From positions 1-64,000 of the IMG/VR virus record IMGVR_UViG_3300047510_002037: a DNA stretch of 64,000 bases; one strand, 5' to 3'. Shown piece after piece: positions 61,101-64,000 of this stretch. Below the pieces are notes generated by a model. The model was not told the origin of the DNA. It saw only the letters and a list, made by a program, of their open reading frames with translations, and ran no database searches. The DNA comes from a virus. Every line of letters starts with the position of its first letter. Position 1 is the first letter of the stretch. The position numbers were made by a program, and so were the translations under genes.

Positions 61101-64000
61101 TATATTTTTGATAGAAAAACCATTAGAGTTATTAATAGGAATGAATTTTGGAGTATTATTTGATAAGCTATTTGTATTTTTGATGATAGTTACGCCAGAT
61201 TCTGTATTAGATAATATTAAATCAGTGAAAACTTCATTTGTTGCAGAATCTTTTACTATCAAATCCGGAGGAACAACATATCCTTTTCCATTTACAGATA
61301 ATTTTATTTGATCAAATGAATACTTTTGATTCAGAACTAATATATCTGGCAGTTTCGCTGTGGGTCTTAATGTTAGGTCTGATGGATAGTCAAATCCAAT
61401 ATCTTGTATTTTAAATCTATTATCCTTTCCTATACTATCACTTTTTGGTTTTATTTTCGCATCTTTTCCTGTTGAAGAGAAAACTTTAGCGAGTCCAACC
61501 AATCTTTGATAATTGTCTCCACCAGATTCCGTTACTATTTCTTGAATTTTTCCAGTAGTTGTTCTTGAACTGGTCACATAAGAAATAGATGCTGTTGTTT
61601 TATCATAGAAACTCTTTTCTGGAGTTATACCCATCTCCATAGAAAAGAATGTTGCTCCTGCAGAAACAACATTTGACCTTTGCGAATATCCACTAAGAGA
61701 AAAAACTAAACTATTTTTGAAATCAACATTTAAATTATCTGAGAATATTTGTCTCTTTGTGAGTGGTATATTTGTATTTTTTAATGGTACTAGATTGTAG
61801 TATATGGTATATGGTGTTTTATCTGTTACAACTAACTCAGCATATGCGTTCTCGCTGATCCCAATAGATCCATTATATGTTATCTGAAAATTTGTTTCTC
61901 CATCAGAAAGGTATTCATGTTTAAATTGATCGTCTTTATATAATTTAAATTCAAATGCAGAAAATCTTGATACTCCATCAATATACGACAAAGATGGGTC
62001 GTTTAAAAGAAATCTAACTTTCGAATTTCTTACTATTTCTATTGATGGATTTATTTTAAATAATTTACCTGAAGAAGTAGCAGAAGTTATGTTTATTACG
62101 TTAATATCATCTTTATCTACAATTATTGAATTGTAATATGAATTTGCAAGTTGAATTGTGTCTTTAGTAATGTATATAACATAATATATCTCATCATTAA
62201 CTAATCCACCAAGAGCATTGTTATCATCAGAAACATATATTACCTTATCTCCAGCAGCAAATCCATGGTTTTGTATACTAATAGTATTTTTATCTAAATT
62301 TATATCCGAGACATTGAATGATTTTGGATTTACCACCAATCTTCTATGTTTATCATTATATCTAATATCAATTTCTGTTGTTTCTACTGAAGTTAAACTT
62401 AATGATACAGAATCTCCAATAGTTAATCCATTATCCTCATCAGTATATGCTGTAAGTATATTATGATAAAGCTCGCTATTAATTATATTTTTATAAGTAG
62501 TTTTAAAGCTATGCTTATATCCAGTACCAACACCAACGTAAAATAATGTATCGGCACCAATATCAGTTGTTAGTCCAACAAATGAAGAATCAGTTGATAT
62601 TCCCAATTTAACAGTAGATAATCCAATAATGTTATTATCAATTTTCGCAACGAAAAGTGCTCCATCAATTTCATTTGATGCATATTGTAAAGATGTAGTT
62701 ATTCCATTAATATAAACGTTTATATCAGATCCATCATATGAGTTGTATATAACTTTATCACCAGTCTCTAAACCATGTTCTGGAATATAAATTGTTTTGG
62801 AAGATATAGTGATCTGTGTTAGTCCAATGCCAGGATTGACTAATGTTGCAGTATATCCAATTCCGGATATTGTACCCAAACCAACTGAATCCTGAGGGAC
62901 AAAATATATCTCTCTATTTAAACTTACATTATTAAGAGTGCTTCTTATTTGTGAATTTTTAACATAAAATTTTCTAGGAATTTCAATGAGTTTGCTATTA
63001 GCAGAATGAGCTGTACCAACAGTTTGATCATATTCTCTTTCAACCAATATTCTCAAATCTCTAGACTGGCGATTATCCAATCTTAATACTCTAATCTTTT
63101 CGGAATTGATTTGAAATATATCATTCTCACATAGATACGGAAATCTCAATTTTCCCGATACATTGAAATATGTTACTATTCCAGTAACTGAAGACGGTCC
63201 AACATTTGAATTTAATGTTATTTCTCTTGCATCTATTGTTAAAGATTCAAATGTATTAACAATTGCTTCGGATTGAGTCGAAAATCCAACCAATCTTACC
63301 TTATCTCTATTTTGTAACCCATGTGGAGTTGTGCAGAATCCAATTAGTCCATTAACTTCTGGTGATTGAGATACTTCAACATTACTAAAGTATTTTAGGG
63401 TATTTTGTACGCGATTAACATTCTTACCAACTAATTCAGAAACTACAGCTGAAGCTCCAACTCCACCAGTAAACGTATTATCGAAGAGTACCTGATCTCC
63501 CACTCTATAGTCGGTTCCGGGAGATAATATATCTACACCATCAATTCTTCCTTTGCTAGAAGCTTCAATTATAGAATAATTTTTTTCTAATTTAGTTGGA
63601 TCTAATAAGTATTCATAACCACTTTCTTGCTTATTTAAATTATAAGGAGTTATATTTCTACGCCACTTTGTAGCATTAATTCCATATTCATCCTGATTTG
63701 CTGTCCTTTCTGAATTAAAAGATATGTACTTGCTGAAATATGAATCTCCAATAATATATGGAAAAGCTGGTAGCTTACTCAATGCAAATGGACCTTCTTT
63801 TTGTAAGGTTGCTTCTAATGTTAAAAAGTATGCATAGGTTCCATTTGGAAATTCTGGAGTTATGCAAAATCTTCCATTTTTTTCATCTAAATCTCCTCTC
63901 CCAGTATATGAAAAATCCTCGATAAAAAATCCAAGAGGATAATTTGGTCTACTTCCAGTATCAATTTTTTCATAACCAGAAACCATTTGTCTAATTCTTC
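55104..64000 (-). CDS. 7: gp7-like giant baseplate wedge protein (5' end outside window)
   Basis: Open for 2964 codons to the window edge; a Met at 63986 is internal, because the residues around it (IRQMVSGY, then GDLDEKNGRFCITPEFPNGT and YAYF) belong to the end of the YHYH domain found in marine gp7 proteins. T4 gp7 has 1032 residues, so this one is about three times longer. Position before gp8 agrees with gp7. Inside are several GxGY beta repeats (GSGYRSGIQTVNV, GFGYTTIPTVSIHSP), a GEEITGLTSKVVGRVSRWDK module and one CKRDIGYVVDAI module (about 57110-57210). It probably organises the wedge and carries surface decorations. Confidence 0.85.
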   Translation of the reverse strand, partial: RIRQMVSGYEKIDTGSRPNYPLGFFIEDFSYTGRGDLDEKNGRFCITPEFPNGTYAYFLTLEATLQKEGPFALSKLPAFPYIIGDSYFSKYISFNSERTANQDEYGINATKWRRNITPYNLNKQESGYEYLLDPTKLEKNYSIIEASSKGRIDGVDILSPGTDYRVGDQVLFDNTFTGGVGASAVVSELVGKNVNRVQNTLKYFSNVEVSQSPEVNGLIGFCTTPHGLQNRDKVRLVGFSTQSEAIVNTFESLTIDAREITLNSNVGPSSVTGIVTYFNVSGKLRFPYLCENDIFQINSEKIRVLRLDNRQSRDLRILVEREYDQTVGTAHSANSKLIEIPRKFYVKNSQIRSTLNNVSLNREIYFVPQDSVGLGTISGIGYTATLVNPGIGLTQITISSKTIYIPEHGLETGDKVIYNSYDGSDINVYINGITTSLQYASNEIDGALFVAKIDNNIIGLSTVKLGISTDSSFVGLTTDIGADTLFYVGVGTGYKHSFKTTYKNIINSELYHNILTAYTDEDNGLTIGDSVSLSLTSVETTEIDIRYNDKHRRLVVNPKSFNVSDINLDKNTISIQNHGFAAGDKVIYVSDDNNALGGLVNDEIYYVIYITKDTIQLANSYYNSIIVDKDDINVINITSATSSGKLFKINPSIEIVRNSKVRFLLNDPSLSYIDGVSRFSAFEFKLYKDDQFKHEYLSDGETNFQITYNGSIGISENAYAELVVTDKTPYTIYYNLVPLKNTNIPLTKRQIFSDNLNVDFKNSLVFSLSGYSQRSNVVSAGATFFSMEMGITPEKSFYDKTTASISYVTSSRTTTGKIQEIVTESGGDNYQRLVGLAKVFSSTGKDAKIKPKSDSIGKDNRFKIQDIGFDYPSDLTLRPTAKLPDILVLNQKYSFDQIKLSVNGKGYVVPPDLIVKDSATNEVFTDLILSNTESGVTIIKNTNSLSNNTPKFIPINNSNGFSIKNIVFNFSTKIVTVTFRTSFSSLNDFPFQVNDNILIEGCKTSTLGSLGRGFNSSEFNYNLFKILSIDPNIGGSNATITYSMQDYVSSDEILGQYDLVTSSGIVVLEKHFPIFTATIKQNDFIEGEEITGLTSKVVGRVSRWDKINELLKVTTIDSYLLGERVVGSKSGSVAEITEIATNELVYNVDATSVVVSGWKDETGFLNNSFQKIQDGDYYQNFSYSIKSRIPLQNWDTTVNSLNHLSGFKKFSDLVIETSDLSFSGISTSQDSGDFLSIAFISEVVDLDCVYDFDIAIDETETIGAKLISNGMIFNSRDLQDYEESIGNRVLVIDDVSEYFNDRPRPNPYSVVTTFKLEQIRSRKFLIFARDKRFTSERQVYLVTFIHDGGQTYINQYGRVETGPILGSFDFDIFGDEARLLFYPVKFRVNNYDLSFVSYDVKDYISGVGNTSIGNIVKVNSTFTPLNAGITTTIASIPLDYRATKILVQIEDSSNIFEFDEITVIHDGTNVEIIDYGQITTESFSEESVSGIGTYNAYISSGNLVVDLIPNILLDADVNTLQVSIASSASGFIEEGSITLNTSQLNSEYVGISTTSSTSPTKIAEFDAGFYDYNGAYLIVSIEDLTNERYQISECVVASDDNSAYNSEFGVLTTNGEIGIITSFLNGSTTEIYFTADSEIDCEVRVYVNTIGIVDTFNLNNEIDLNNARVSTGYGEYEGTESAIRKSFELFHKGNPIFQKKFNGESSDIIDVANNLVQLPQHFFVTGEKVKYSYEIFNEPIGIATTTISGIGLTDKLPEDLYIVKETDLNVKFASSAQNALKLVPEVLTITSVGFGSEHYITAEKQNAKALISIDNMIQSPIVSTATTTTLAYNILTTDDIINVSNNVEFFKSGDFIKINDELMRVAIVGYGTTSTQIYVNRPWLGTSLQNHSAGDLIIKVVGNYNIVDNVINFASAPYGKYPLGSPENRPDSRDWTGITTNSTFSGRTFMRSGIVDGTEEPYSRNYVFDGIQDQFNGITTAFTLTVDGENITGIEQSNALITVKDIFQSPIRTGVVSVTGNYYLGEENDSTTIYFDGNSYSDGLDISVTGLPVSGKITAVGSVGGFGYQTLVAAAGTAVVSASGTIQSIYITNVGSGYRSGIQTVNVGVRTSTNYSDGYNKIGIASISYGRIVSVAITNPGSGYTSSNPPEVVFDDPLSYSNIDLEYSTTSIGKTTGQNARVNVVVGQGSSVIDFEIIDPGFGYEINNILTVAVGGTTGIPREYRGRLLDGANLLSVNKEFIKNEVVGFITNTYPGILTSTDYDESICKRDIGYVVDAISNDLAFGGNYYSVQAGFAYYIGAGGTSYIDGEKTETIAGYNYITNISQYIINNVTVPVSYQSGISSISQIKDLSIDFDESCSPSLYDENCCSDVWYTIGNYVGIITTIIGLGTAYAPTIQSPYSNPTLSLPTTQNFENFEVTVADTDTDEFTGWTIGDIAVLDDISPLFNGFRTRFPIKINGIQKSIKSKTGSLIDVQSTLLVFINDILQVPGIGYIFKGGSIIRFPEPPKPGNTAKILFYRGTGSIDVRDVDILETVKPGDRLRLHSDFIEENQSERSVKDITATDSVETFPYGGEGIIQNPFLERPVNWCRQKNDLIVDGQIIPKSRDLYEAQINPFTNIISDISIGSTFVYVESLKTFFDDKKENAPETYTNVVDIVTQDDTKSAYALASVTSGIVTSINIQDKGFGYTTIPTVSIHSPKSGINTASATAVIVDGKVDFISINDGGSGYDDNNPPLVLISPPLSKSEVAYQVEYSGDFGFISGIGTTSIGVGSTALVFELFIDENSPLRDASVVGEIYDQSTIQIGDYFVINSTNIGFGVTSLDISGNALVTGNQFIDNVYQVAGIDLEPYQVNVSEIISDTARYASFAIGSGSSVTVTEEGTLIVVDRIKVIAPIEDLNGLVINEFLSREFFGEYTWGKVSNLIRPNPEEYSIYKDNGLLGISTSPIVRRTNALKSINYLS

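Noticed and set aside
1-64000. Photosynthesis or carbon-metabolism host genes and tRNAs
   Set aside because: None recognised in this window, so the host cannot be fixed as a cyanobacterium from metabolic genes.

Overview
The window is part of the genome of a T4-like contractile-tailed phage of the marine type (cyanomyovirus or close pelagiphage relative). The evidence is a nearly complete run of T4 core genes in recognisable order, AT-rich sequence, and marine-myovirus versions of the virion proteins (DUF4815, YHYH-linked gp7, DUF6321, glycine-rich adhesin). A DUF3110-like gene leans towards a cyanobacterial host, but no photosynthesis gene is present here, so the host is not settled. Every gene reads on the minus strand, so the transcriptional order runs from base 64000 down to base 1. 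Gaps are tiny; no stretch above 300 bases lacks a gene. I saw no tRNA, CRISPR array or insertion sequence.

Layout in transcription order. 64000-53524: a giant gp7-like baseplate wedge protein (its start lies outside the window) and gp8. 53512-43795: a baseplate/tail-pin block that looks rebuilt. It holds a 2153-residue DUF4815 protein carrying an intein-like Hint domain, an EF-hand-like loop, a Pro/Arg repeat and the first part of an S74 chaperone domain; a separate 85-codon gene with the rest of that S74 domain; a SET-domain protein; and an 836-residue virion protein that looks like the missing second half of the DUF4815 protein. 43789-39711: two small proteins, then gp13, gp14, gp15 and gp16 (neck, tail completion, small terminase). 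39686-17742: a 22 kb accessory block between gp16 and gp17 with glycine-rich adhesin, fibre-assembly chaperone, six or more fibre/appendage proteins, a subtilisin-like S8 protease, an S74-terminated fibre, a mosaic DUF6321 protein and a predicted injected internal head protein.

17736-7358: the packaging and head/tail core (gp17, a zinc-ribbon peptide, gp18, gp19, gp20, gp67-like, a small virion-type protein, gp21, gp22, gp23). 7334-6951: a small cassette in which an unknown 89-residue gene has a near-consensus sigma70 promoter and lies between two nearly identical terminators. 6925-1: gp3-like, UvsY, UvsW, a hypothetical, gp55, gp47, a DUF3110-like protein, gp46 and a truncated sulfotransferase.

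Regulation is readable. Most structural genes are preceded at about 15-57 nt by ATAAATA on the minus strand, matching the T4 late promoter that gp55 sigma factor recognises. The gp55 gene and the 89-residue cassette instead have -35/-10 promoters with 17-nt spacing for the host sigma70 polymerase. Head maturation is also legible: gp21 protease would cut gp23 after FLSE, and the same FLSE occurs in the N-terminal capsid-targeting-like signal of the 105-residue protein. The most unusual part is the concentration of self-processing or modifying modules (Hint, split S74, SET, S8 protease) among tail genes.
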